A stretch of 64,000 nt of DNA, taken from Actinoplanes sp. DH11. Lineage in GTDB: Bacteria > Actinomycetota > Actinomycetes > Mycobacteriales > Micromonosporaceae. The notes under the pieces were generated by a model that was not told the DNA's origin, did not search any database, and saw nothing but the letters and a program-made list of their open reading frames with translations. Shown piece by piece: positions 35,501 to 41,703 of the stretch (position 1 is the first letter of the stretch; every line of letters starts with the position of its first letter). The stretch spans positions 248,001 to 312,000 of the forward strand of contig NZ_JAHWGU010000003.1 in NCBI RefSeq assembly GCF_020873875.1, read 5' to 3'. The position numbers and the translations under genes were made by a program.

Positions 35501-35586
35501 ACCTTCGTCACGTTGATGGAGCTAAAGGCGCCAAGCCTAGTCGCCGCATCAGCTGACCGTTCGGCTTGTGATGGTAACGCGTTCAT
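32500..35586 (-). CDS. HD-domain / Hsp90-like (GHKL) ATPase fusion protein
   Basis: A 1028-aa protein from ATG 35586. The N-terminal HD-type phosphohydrolase domain shows H56 (MSHVDGM), H91-D92 (FHDLGLI), HH201-202 (CESHHLDDL) and D239 (LRTADLLHI), all plausible metal ligands. A GHKL ATPase domain follows with N-box VVRELVQNSIDAV (E391, N395, D398), G1 box EVSDNGTGM (D431) and FGIGVLSAF (471-479), as in Hsp90/MutL/MORC proteins. The C-terminal 500 residues are unassigned. Base composition is far poorer in GC than the surrounding chromosome, so it is recent cargo. It is the first gene of a two-gene operon with a small membrane protein. HD-Hsp90 combinations occur in computationally predicted bacterial conflict systems; anti-phage function is inferred, not shown. 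Confidence 0.85.
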   Translation of the reverse strand: MNALPSQAERSADAATRLGAFSSINVTKVRSDVAEILDKFGRLGIFEQYTKHDMSHVDGMLKLYDWLIPDGTRQIMTPAEWLLLTLGTYFHDLGLIVTSAEYSRRSETAFLDYKQEFGDAEDSQSSDYRAQVNQLRGEVLERFLYQEFVRTNHAKRIRGWITGNPDATLGFDQGLVDHISATFADMPAVFVKDLALVCESHHLDDLHATSKYKVDRPYGSDPQEAANVQYAAILLRTADLLHITSDRAPSIALRLINPTDPMSQTEWSKQNAVTAVRPAIALMEDGRADRSAPRDTIEVHAEFTDENGFFGLTSYLQYSDREIAQNWRWAAASNAELDVPHEYPWRQVNADHVIADGFIAEPFEFQIDQYKVLELLTGHTLYNDTNVVVRELVQNSIDAVRLQEHVLSDPHYHPTVVVKWDPEERTIEVSDNGTGMTQGIIENNFLKVGASRYQEPQFMRRYPEFNSISRFGIGVLSAFMVADEVRVVTSHLDEDRARELTLRSVHGKYLIRLLPKDSSNVSDTCKPHGTSVRMRIRPSADLEDVERILAHWVQIPGCRVLFQRKGGDLVSVGFENVDSALAAQIGEPLVPGKLEIRTVRQEGFEIAYLVMWDPWFEEWNLAVASRLQSIYEEPLEGGICVEGIRVTSVAPGFRANGSGVPAIVNVAGVGNLRTNVARTDIEPSPALDDLYRFIYGAYAKHINQEVARMQSSGYSATRAGTEANHLVSPMVGSLPANERMLDEAVSSVAAFVVETAERRRLQSLQELEVHDELISFDGVMTRNIENFLASIPSRATARDLLSFAQIDVELPTTETPYICNWTPATIFGRWFAERWHIDDLSSGLGGSTVELHWRRSSRESSDSKWIKITKRNAPQSLQGSFEVVARIARQGGWGVDEIWVAGKRFENLGDFPYGGVRIDGLSLIFRDTIEGIDFETYLEGRERDFLIGLVYFVISYKKRERRYTYSLMQDNERGASNSFIRDVLAYLDAAGVMRFASTEEMIKLIAQLSINLYESSRGYRGPWSGVPS

Positions 35587-35766
35587 CGGTAAGACAGCCT
35601 TTCATGTCGCGGCTGTGGGAGTAGCTGACAGACGTTATAGTATTGGGCAACGAGCGCGCCCTTGTCCTGCAATCGACGCACCTAACTGGAGTGTTGTCAG
35701 AAATTTTACTCAGGCCGTGACTGTGAGTTCTCGATGTGATATAGCGATTGACCGGTGCGAAAATGG

Positions 35767-35798
35767 CAAATGTCTGGTCGCATGCGACCAGGCATTTG
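35767..35798. repeat. 32-bp near-perfect palindrome
   Basis: CAAATG-t-CTGGTCGC and its mirror AT-centred half pair over 16 bp with one T/G mismatch and no spacer. It lies in the 380-bp gene-free gap (35587-35966) between the GNAT gene and the ATPase operon, both on the minus strand. It could terminate GNAT transcription or be an operator for the ATPase operon; a -10-like TATAAC (minus, 35634-35639) is nearer the ATPase start. Confidence 0.7.
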
Positions 35799-35966
35799 CT
35801 CTAGAAGGACCGATCTGCATCCAATTGGAGCTTCGTCGTCCGCGCCTCGGCGCGGTGCCGTCACCGGAATTTGCGGATGCCTTCCTGGTTCTCGGTGGCC
35901 CCTGGTATCGCTTCAGCGCCCCCGCCCAAGCTTTGTGGCCGGCGCTTTGTCTTCGTTTTCCGAAAT

Positions 35967-36527
35967 CTAAACAGCAGGGGCCGGTGTCGCCTCGGTGTCC
36001 ATCCACTCGTTCTCCAGCACCGAGTAGAGCAACGAGTCGCGCCATGCGCCGTTGGTGAATACGTGGTCGCGGATGCGGCCTTCGTATGTCATCCCAAGAC
36101 GCTCGACCACGGCAACGGACGCCAAGTTCTCAGGGCCGATCGCGGCCGAGATTCGGTGGAGGCCCAACCTGTTGAAACCGAACGCCATTATCGTGCAGGC
36201 CGCATCGGTAGCGAACCCTTTGCCCCACCGGTCGGCCCGTATCGCGTAGCCCAGCTTGGCGGCTTTTACGCCGTTGAAGCCCAGGCGTGCGAAGCCTACG
36301 AACTCGCCATCATGCTCGACCGCCAGGTAGTATTCGCTGCGTGGCTCGAGCCGGGCTCGTGCGACCGCCCCGTGAATCATCTTCTCGGCCTCGGCTGGGC
36401 CTCGGCTGTCGAATGAGAGCCACTGAGTAACGCGGTCGTCTCCCACGACGGACAACGAAGAGGCCGCGTCGTCCTCCCGGAATTCTCGGAGGGTGACGAC
36501 GCGGCCGGTGAGAGTCACGGGGTACAT
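35967..36527 (-). CDS. GNAT acetyltransferase (RimJ/RimL-like)
   Basis: A 186-aa protein from ATG 36527 (MYPVTLTGRVVTLREFREDDAASSL). Typical features: YYLAVEHDGEFVGFARLG, LGYAIRADRWGKGFATDAACTIMAFGF (acetyl-CoA-binding R/Q-x-x-G-x-G/A), RISAAIGPENLASVAVVERLGMTYEGRIRDHVF. This set is usual for ribosomal-protein or small-molecule N-acetyltransferases. It begins 15 bp after the stop of the XRE-TPR regulator on the same strand, as often seen in AICEs. Substrate unknown; a resistance role is possible. Confidence 0.88.
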   Translation of the reverse strand: MYPVTLTGRVVTLREFREDDAASSLSVVGDDRVTQWLSFDSRGPAEAEKMIHGAVARARLEPRSEYYLAVEHDGEFVGFARLGFNGVKAAKLGYAIRADRWGKGFATDAACTIMAFGFNRLGLHRISAAIGPENLASVAVVERLGMTYEGRIRDHVFTNGAWRDSLLYSVLENEWMDTEATPAPAV

Positions 36528-36541
36528 GACCTGATCCTGCA

Positions 36542-37849
36542 CTACCGGGGCAGCGCTCGCATCGGCGTACTGGTGAAGTCCTCGATGTGCTTGATCAGAT
36601 CTCGTGCGTCCGACGCCAGGCCTGTGTGGGTGAGAGTCTGGTGAACTCGCTGGGCCGAGTGCACGATTCCATTCATGCGCTTGTCGGGTGCGAGTTCGAG
36701 GACTGGCGTCAGGGCCTCGGCTGCTCCTTCGATGTCCCGTTCGGCGACTCTGGCTATCGCGAGGTCGGAGTGCGCGCCTGCTTGATCGCCGAAGGCCCAT
36801 GACGGGTCGGTGCGGTCGGAGTACGCCTCGATTGCTCGCGTCGCGAAGTCCTGCGTCTCGCGCGCCTGGTCGGGCAGCCAGGCGAGTGCGTCCGCCGCGT
36901 AGTACAGCGTTCGCGGCTGGTTGAACGTGCAGATGCCGCCCAGCTCGTCCATCTCGTCGGGCTGGACGCGGTTCCACGCGTCTTCTGCCGCATGAATAGC
37001 GGTGAGGGTTCGCTCGGCGTTGCCGAGTGCGGCGTACGCACGTGCCGCGCTGACCGGCAGCCAAACCGAGGTGGTGCCTGTGGTCCGCTCTGCAAACTGG
37101 ATGCCCATTTCGGCGTACCGGGCTGCTTCGGCGTGCCGGCCCGCCCAATAGGCGACCAGTGACTGCAAGCCGCGGAGCCATGCACGGAGGCCGTTGTGGT
37201 CGGCGCGGTCGGCACACAGGATCGCGGTTCGCGCCTGGAGCATGGCGGCGTGAGGGTCCGCGAGATCGTGTGAGGCCTTCGCCAGCAGCCCGGAGGTGAC
37301 GCTGGCGAGGAAGTGCAGTTGCCGCGACTGCTGTGGCTCCTGGCGGCGCTCCAGCAACACGAAGAGGGTGTCCTGAGTCTCGACCAGGTCGCCGAGCAGT
37401 TCGGTCAGTGGACGTTGGGGGTATGCCAGCGATAGGCGCTGGACATCTTCCCTGAGCTGGTCGATAGCTTCAGGGCTGGTGGTTTCCGAGGTCAGCATCG
37501 CGAAGCGACGCGCGCGTTCGGCGGCCATGGCGAGAAGGCTCCTCTCATCGCCGGACGGCAGCGTTAGCGAGCTGACGGTCCCCGGCGCAGACGGTTCGAT
37601 TTCGGGAGTCCATGGCCGGAGCAGATCGTCCAGCGGCCGGCCGAACATGGCCTGAAAGGCGCGACGTGTCGCCGGAGCGGCTCCGGCCGTCACGCGTTCA
37701 CCGCGTGCGAGTCGGCCGAGGTGACGGGCGCTGATAGCTGCACGCCCGTCGTGTTGCGAGAACTCGGCTGCCAGTTCCTCGTAGGTCCGGTTCCGCTGCC
37801 GGATCAGGTACTCCAGCAGCGTTCGGGGCTCCTGGTGCGATCTGGCCAC
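36542..37849 (-). CDS. XRE-type HTH regulator with TPR domain
   Basis: A 435-aa regulator. GTG 37849 is preferred as start because GGGGGAG lies a few nucleotides upstream; ATG 37891 would add 14 residues. N-terminal HTH (TLLEYLIRQRNRTYEELAAEFSQHDGRAAISARHLGRLARGER) and a long helical TPR-like region with repeated Ala-rich pairs (ARTAILCADRADHNGLRAWLRGL; EAARYAEMGIQFAERT; AALGNAERTLTAIHAAEDAW). This architecture fits AICE/Streptomyces signal-binding regulators. It is divergent from the transfer operon and probably controls excision/transfer, or the adjacent GNAT gene. Confidence 0.88.
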   Translation of the reverse strand: MARSHQEPRTLLEYLIRQRNRTYEELAAEFSQHDGRAAISARHLGRLARGERVTAGAAPATRRAFQAMFGRPLDDLLRPWTPEIEPSAPGTVSSLTLPSGDERSLLAMAAERARRFAMLTSETTSPEAIDQLREDVQRLSLAYPQRPLTELLGDLVETQDTLFVLLERRQEPQQSRQLHFLASVTSGLLAKASHDLADPHAAMLQARTAILCADRADHNGLRAWLRGLQSLVAYWAGRHAEAARYAEMGIQFAERTTGTTSVWLPVSAARAYAALGNAERTLTAIHAAEDAWNRVQPDEMDELGGICTFNQPRTLYYAADALAWLPDQARETQDFATRAIEAYSDRTDPSWAFGDQAGAHSDLAIARVAERDIEGAAEALTPVLELAPDKRMNGIVHSAQRVHQTLTHTGLASDARDLIKHIEDFTSTPMRALPR

Positions 37850-37916
37850 CGTGCTCTCCCCCTCTTCTAAGAACTCCCTTGTATCGACCATCGCGCGCGA
37901 AGCGGCGGGTCTTCAA

Positions 37917-37980
37917 CGGATGTCCGCCAGAGGTCCGCCACAGGTCCACGAGAGGTCCGGGTCAGGCCCTCGATAGGTCC
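37917..37980. repeat. Six 11-bp-phased AGGTCC repeats, candidate clt/TRS transfer locus
   Basis: AGGTCC words start at 37931, 37942, 37953 and 37975, with variants ATGTCC at 37920 and AGGCCC at 37964: exactly 11 bp apart throughout. This equals an 8-bp repeat plus a 3-bp spacer, the arrangement reported for TraB recognition sequences (TRS) in Streptomyces clt loci. It lies between the divergent regulator and the first transfer-region gene. Confidence 0.65.
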
Positions 37981-38059
37981 ATGTCGATCAGAACATGCTT
38001 TCCAGTGTCCTCGCTACCACCCACGGTAGCGGTCGGAGCGAGTGGGGAAGGGGAAGCTG

Positions 38060-38362
38060 ATGGGTGCGATGCCCGGCCTTGTTCCCGTCGTTGTGCTGGG
38101 AATCGGCGGCGTCTTGCTGGTTCTGGAATGCCTGATCATCATGGCTGTGCACCATGGGCGGCAGCCTCGGCGCGGGCGCCGCCGGAAGAACCGGCGGGAG
38201 CGCTCGCGGTACAGCGCGTCTGTTGTACGGGCGGTTAAGCTCGACGGCGATGCCTACGCCAACGGATCCCGCTCAGCTCCCCGCCGACTGGTGGACGGCC
38301 GCCGATTGCGCGGCGTTCCTGGGGATTACGCGCAGCACGTGGGCGGCGTACGTGTCCCGTGA
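38060..38362 (+). CDS. Small membrane protein, Spd-like (uncertain 3' part)
   Basis: Up to 100 aa from ATG 38060 (GTG 38042 also possible), with GGGGAAG just upstream. MGAMPGLVPVVVLGIGGVLLVLECLIIMAVHHG is one membrane helix followed by a strongly basic segment (RRGRRRKNRRERSRY). The last 110 bp overlap the HTH gene in another frame, so the C-terminal part is doubtful. Such small basic membrane proteins are typical of plasmid-spread (Spd) regions. Confidence 0.5.
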   Translation: MGAMPGLVPVVVLGIGGVLLVLECLIIMAVHHGRQPRRGRRRKNRRERSRYSASVVRAVKLDGDAYANGSRSAPRRLVDGRRLRGVPGDYAQHVGGVRVP

Positions 38363-38462
38363 GCAAGCTCCGGAGCCGGAACGAATGTTCGGCCGCTCAC
38401 CAGCGTGGCGGCCATCAACGGTGAAGACGTGGGCGGCTAGCCGCCCACGTCGCCGTTCGTAA
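38250..38462 (+). CDS. Small HTH DNA-binding protein (AlpA/Xis-like)
   Basis: A 70-aa protein from ATG 38250 (MPTPTDPAQLPADWWTAADCAAFLGITRSTWAAYVSREQAPEPERMFGRSPAWRPSTVKTWAA, given in part). The TAADCAAFLGITRSTWAAYV helix-turn-helix and trailing Trp/Lys pattern are those of AlpA/excisionase-type proteins common in actinobacterial elements. Two dyad sites lie just downstream, in front of the transfer operon; they may be its targets (inference). Confidence 0.7.
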   Translation: MPTPTDPAQLPADWWTAADCAAFLGITRSTWAAYVSREQAPEPERMFGRSPAWRPSTVKTWAASRPRRRS

Positions 38463-38494
38463 ATTTTCACCACCTGTAAGAGGCCTGCTGAACA

Positions 38495-38542
38495 CAGCAC
38501 AGGCGTTGTAACGTCGGCCTTGAATACAGCACCGGCGCTGTA
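38495..38542. promoter_or_regulatory. Two copies of a 16-bp dyad operator upstream of the transfer operon
   Basis: ACAGCACAGGCGTTGT (38495-38510) and ACAGCACCGGCGCTGT (38527-38542) share an ACAGC-N6-GCTGT dyad, starts 32 bp (three helical turns) apart. They lie 70-115 bp before ATG 38611 with no gene between, as expected for a repressor controlling transfer genes. Confidence 0.6.
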
Positions 38543-38610
38543 AAGCGTGCGATGAGGCAGGCAACGGCCTGCCAGTCCTGTCCGCTTCCCACGGGAGGAG
38601 CTGGGGAGAT

Positions 38611-39477
38611 ATGGCAAGTCAGAAGCTGTTCGGGACCACACCGGTAGGTGCGGTGGCTGTGGTTGAGCCGCCGGTGTCGCAGTGGTACGCGCGGCGTGCT
38701 CGTGTCGCGTTCATCTGCGTGAGCCTGGCGGCGTGGGCGGTGACGGCTGTGGTGCTGTCGGCGTTCGTGATGCCGCTGCTCGCGGTGGCGCTGGGCCTGG
38801 CGGCGGGTCTGCTGCTTGGCTTGGTGACTGCCCTGGTGGTCCGGGTGTGGCCGGTGTTGCGGGCGCTGTGGTGGTGGTCGTTAGAGATCACCGTCGTGGC
38901 GGCCGTAGTGGCTGGTGTCTCGCTGGCGGCGAGAGTGTTGCCGTCGTGGCTGCTGGTCGGCGTGGTCATCGTGCTGGTGGCTGTGCTGGTGCTCGTCGGT
39001 CCGGTGCGCCGGTTCCTGTCGGCGTGGTCGTGGTGTGTGGTGGATCGTCACCGGCTGCGGCTGTACTTCGCGGGGCTTGCGCGTTCGTCGGGTGGTGGCC
39101 GGTCTGGGTTGCTGCCGTTGATGTTGTGGGCGCGTCCGACGCCTGCCGGTGAGCGGGTGTGGCTGTGGCTGCGGCCTGGTCTGGATCTGACTGATCTGGA
39201 CGGTAAGGCCGGGCGGATCGCGGTCACCTGCTGGGCCAAGCAGGTCCGGGTGGTTCCGGCCTCGGAGCGGCATGCCGCGTTGATCCGGGTCGACATCGGT
39301 CGCCGGGATTCGCTGGCCGGCCGTATCGATTCGCCGTTGGCGCTGCTGATCCCGGCGCTGCGTAACACGAACACCAATGCGGATGTGCCGGTGTCTGCGG
39401 CCGTTCCGCGGATCGGCCTGAACCTGGCCGACATGCCTGATCCTCCGGCACCGGAACCGCGCAATGGTCGCCGATGA
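38611..39477 (+). CDS. Conjugation-associated membrane protein upstream of TraB-type translocase
   Basis: A 288-aa protein from ATG 38611 with GGGAGGAG upstream. About residues 30-150 contain four hydrophobic helices in two hairpins (VAFICVSLAAWAVTAVVLSAFVM; LLAVALGLAAGLLLGLVTALVV; LEITVVAAVVAGVSLAA; LLVGVVIVLVAVLVLVG); the rest is soluble with WLWLRPGLDLTDLDGKAGRIAVTCWAKQVRV. This is the size and layout of proteins placed before the FtsK-like gene in AICEs, perhaps supplying the membrane part the short translocase lacks. Confidence 0.7.
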   Translation: MASQKLFGTTPVGAVAVVEPPVSQWYARRARVAFICVSLAAWAVTAVVLSAFVMPLLAVALGLAAGLLLGLVTALVVRVWPVLRALWWWSLEITVVAAVVAGVSLAARVLPSWLLVGVVIVLVAVLVLVGPVRRFLSAWSWCVVDRHRLRLYFAGLARSSGGGRSGLLPLMLWARPTPAGERVWLWLRPGLDLTDLDGKAGRIAVTCWAKQVRVVPASERHAALIRVDIGRRDSLAGRIDSPLALLIPALRNTNTNADVPVSAAVPRIGLNLADMPDPPAPEPRNGRR

Positions 39478-39538
39478 CCTGCCGCGCCGGGCTGCCGGAA
39501 GTCCTGTTCATGCCATCACCGACAAGGGAGTGAGTTAG

Positions 39539-39991
39539 ATGGCGAACGAAACCCCGATCACGGTCGTCGGGAACCTGACCGATGACCCGGAACTGCGGTT
39601 CCTGCCCAATGGCACCGCGATGGCGAAGTTTACCGTCGCGTCGACACCGCGCGTCATGGACCGCGAGTCCGGGCAGTGGAAGGACGGCGAAGCGCTGTTT
39701 CTGACCTGTACGGCCTGGCGCGACCTGGCCGAGCACCTCGCCGAGTCGCTCGCCAAGGGCACCCGCGTGGTGGTTCAGGGGCGGCTCAAGCTGTCGCGGT
39801 GGGAGACCCCGGAGGGTGAGAAGCGCTCGGCCCATCAGGTCGACGTCGATGAGATCGGCCCGTCGCTGCGGTTCGCCACGGCCAAGGTCGTCAAGGCCAC
39901 CCGGGCGAAGGCCGACGGGTTCACCCCGGCCACCCCGCCGGGTAGCGCGTGGGACACCGCCGCGCCCGTACCGGCTGAGCCGCCGTTCTGA
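39539..39991 (+). CDS. ssb: Single-stranded DNA-binding protein
   Basis: A 150-aa SSB with OB fold: [66 protein letters not shown] and an acidic proline-rich C-terminus ending VPAEPPF. ATG 39539 follows AAGGGAG at 8 nt. It lacks the usual DDDIPF tip, having EPPF. An element-encoded SSB fits rolling-circle replication by RepSA. Stop overlaps the next start (TGATG). Confidence 0.93.
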   Translation: MANETPITVVGNLTDDPELRFLPNGTAMAKFTVASTPRVMDRESGQWKDGEALFLTCTAWRDLAEHLAESLAKGTRVVVQGRLKLSRWETPEGEKRSAHQVDVDEIGPSLRFATAKVVKATRAKADGFTPATPPGSAWDTAAPVPAEPPF

Positions 39992-40269
39992 TGGCGGCCG
40001 ACGTGACCGCTGGGAACAGCGGTGGCCCGGAGCGGGTGAACCTCGGGTCCCTGGTCGAAGGCAACGTGCTGTTCGGCGGCGAGCCGTGTGGGGGGAAGTC
40101 GGTTCTGCTCAACGTGCTGGCAGCTCACCGAGCTTTGAGTACTTCTACGTGTCTCGCCTGTCCGGTGGGTTGCGTGGAGTGCTCCGGTGACGAGAGTGAC
40201 TGCGAGTGCTACGAGCATCAGAACTTGCATCCCGACAACGACTGGCCCGACAGCGGTGAGGTGGCCTGA
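39991..40269 (+). CDS. Small protein with FtsK-like P-loop fragment and Cys cluster
   Basis: A 92-aa product, ATG 39991 overlapping the SSB stop and its own stop overlapping the translocase start (both TGATG). Residues 15-50 (VNLGSLVEGNVLFGGEPCGGKS, LLNVLAAHRALS) closely parallel the Walker A region of the next gene (MLIGGEPGSGKSGLLNAVVAHAALS). The second half is unrelated: LACPVGCVECSGDESDCECYEH with six cysteines, possibly metal-binding. It looks like a partial duplication of the translocase 5' end that has been recruited as a small gene, or a decaying copy. Confidence 0.6.
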   Translation: MAADVTAGNSGGPERVNLGSLVEGNVLFGGEPCGGKSVLLNVLAAHRALSTSTCLACPVGCVECSGDESDCECYEHQNLHPDNDWPDSGEVA

Positions 40270-41138
40270 TGGCCCCGATCCTGACCGCCGACAACGGCAA
40301 CGGCCCGGTCGATCTCGGCCCGGTGCTGTCGATCTTCGACCCGGTGCACATCGGGCTCGATGAGTACGGCCACGCCAAGCGGGTGCCGCTGATCTACCGC
40401 AACATGTTGATCGGTGGCGAGCCCGGCTCGGGGAAGTCGGGTCTACTCAACGCGGTCGTGGCGCATGCGGCGCTGTCGCTGGACTGCCGTCTGGTGCTGT
40501 TCGACGGCAAGCGGGTGGAGCTGGGCCAGTGGCGGCGGTGCGCTGACGCGTTCGTCGGCCCGAGCCTGGATCAGGCGCTGCTCGTGCTGCGCAAGCTGCA
40601 GATGATGATGGACGCCCGGTACGACTACTTGGAGGAGTGCGAACGCCGGAAGACCATTCCGGAAGACGTGTTCCGGGCGTACCTGGTCGCGCTCGATGAG
40701 CTGGCGTACTACACCGCCACAATCGGCAAAAAGACTGACCGTGACGAGTTCTCCATGCTGCTGCGTGACCTGGTCGCGCGGGGCCGGGCGGTCGGCATCA
40801 TCGTCATCGCCGCCACGCAACGGCCGTCGAGCGACATCATCCCGACGTCGCTGCGTGACCTGTTCGCGTGGCGCTACGCCGGCCGCTGCACCAACGACAG
40901 TTCGTCGGACATCGTGCTCGGCCACGGCTGGGCGCAGAAAGGCTGGTCGGCGAACACGATCAGCCCGAACAACCCCGGCGCGGGCCTGCTGATCTCCGAG
41001 AGCGGCAGCCCGGAACTGATCAAAGTCGCCTACCTCGATGACCGCACCTGCGCAGCCATCGCCGCCTACGCGGCCGACCTGCGTGCCGTCGTCCGCGACA
41101 ACATGCCGACTGGCAAACCGGTCCTCGTCGCGGCCTGA
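40269..41138 (+). CDS. FtsK/SpoIIIE-type conjugative DNA translocase (TraSA/TraB-like)
   Basis: A 289-aa ATPase, ATG 40269 coupled to the upstream stop. Walker A GGEPGSGKS, Walker B YLVALDELAYY, and IIVIAATQRPSSDIIPTSLRDLFAWRYAGRCTN (FtsK motif III) are clear. It is the minimal-size form found in AICEs, without membrane domain, so it probably partners with the membrane protein encoded at 38611. It would drive double-stranded DNA transfer between mycelial cells, recognising a clt locus. Confidence 0.92.
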   Translation: MAPILTADNGNGPVDLGPVLSIFDPVHIGLDEYGHAKRVPLIYRNMLIGGEPGSGKSGLLNAVVAHAALSLDCRLVLFDGKRVELGQWRRCADAFVGPSLDQALLVLRKLQMMMDARYDYLEECERRKTIPEDVFRAYLVALDELAYYTATIGKKTDRDEFSMLLRDLVARGRAVGIIVIAATQRPSSDIIPTSLRDLFAWRYAGRCTNDSSSDIVLGHGWAQKGWSANTISPNNPGAGLLISESGSPELIKVAYLDDRTCAAIAAYAADLRAVVRDNMPTGKPVLVAA

Positions 41139-41207
41139 CGCGCCCTTGATACGTCCCGGACGTCTGCCGGGCGAAGGAGTCCCTACCCACTTGAAGGAGG
41201 CCACCTG

Positions 41208-41582
41208 ATGGCCCGTCACCTGCCCGTAGCAAGAACCGACACGAGGGTCATCCACTACGTCGACGCCACGATGCGCGCCGACCTGCAACAGCTGACCCCT
41301 GCCGAACTGGCGACCCGCCAGGCTCAGCAGCGGGCGCTGTACCTGCGCTGGAAGCAGCGGCAGGAAGCGATCGCCGAGCGCGACCGCAAGTTTCGGCAGT
41401 TCTGGACCGGCTTCGGCGCTGTCCTGGCCCTGGTCCTGCTGGTCCTGGTCGCGGTCGCCGTGTGGTGGCTGTGGACCGTGCTGGCCCTCGGCGTCTTCGC
41501 CATCCCGCTCGTCATCGCGGGTGCGATCGCCGCTGCCGCCGGTGGACACCGGTGCATCACCATCGTGCAGCACATGCATTGA
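41208..41582 (+). CDS. Spd-like membrane protein
   Basis: A 124-aa protein from ATG 41208, with AAGGAGG upstream. A basic helical N-terminus (ADLQQLTPAELATRQAQQRALYLRWKQRQEAIAERDRKFRQF, in part) precedes two membrane helices (FGAVLALVLLVLVAVAVWWLW; LGVFAIPLVIAGAIAAAAGG). Layout is typical of SpdB-type spread proteins. Not individually recognised. Confidence 0.65.
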   Translation: MARHLPVARTDTRVIHYVDATMRADLQQLTPAELATRQAQQRALYLRWKQRQEAIAERDRKFRQFWTGFGAVLALVLLVLVAVAVWWLWTVLALGVFAIPLVIAGAIAAAAGGHRCITIVQHMH

Positions 41583-41703
41583 CCAGCCACAACTTCACCC
41601 CGGACCACGGTCCGAGCGGTCGACATCAGGCCCTACCGACCAAAGCAGTCCTGATGCCGCCGCCCTACCAACCAACTCACCTCCGATGGAAGGAGTCGGC
41701 ACG

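Noticed and set aside
35599-35960. Possible gene in the gap between the GNAT and ATPase genes
   Set aside because: Frames on both strands overlap the flanking genes and show no domain or ribosome binding site; the gap is better explained by regulatory DNA with the palindrome.
36528-37217. N-terminal extension of the GNAT gene
   Set aside because: It lies antisense-phase within the regulator gene, is low complexity, and the GNAT domain begins at ATG 36527 with its own Shine-Dalgarno-like CAGGA.
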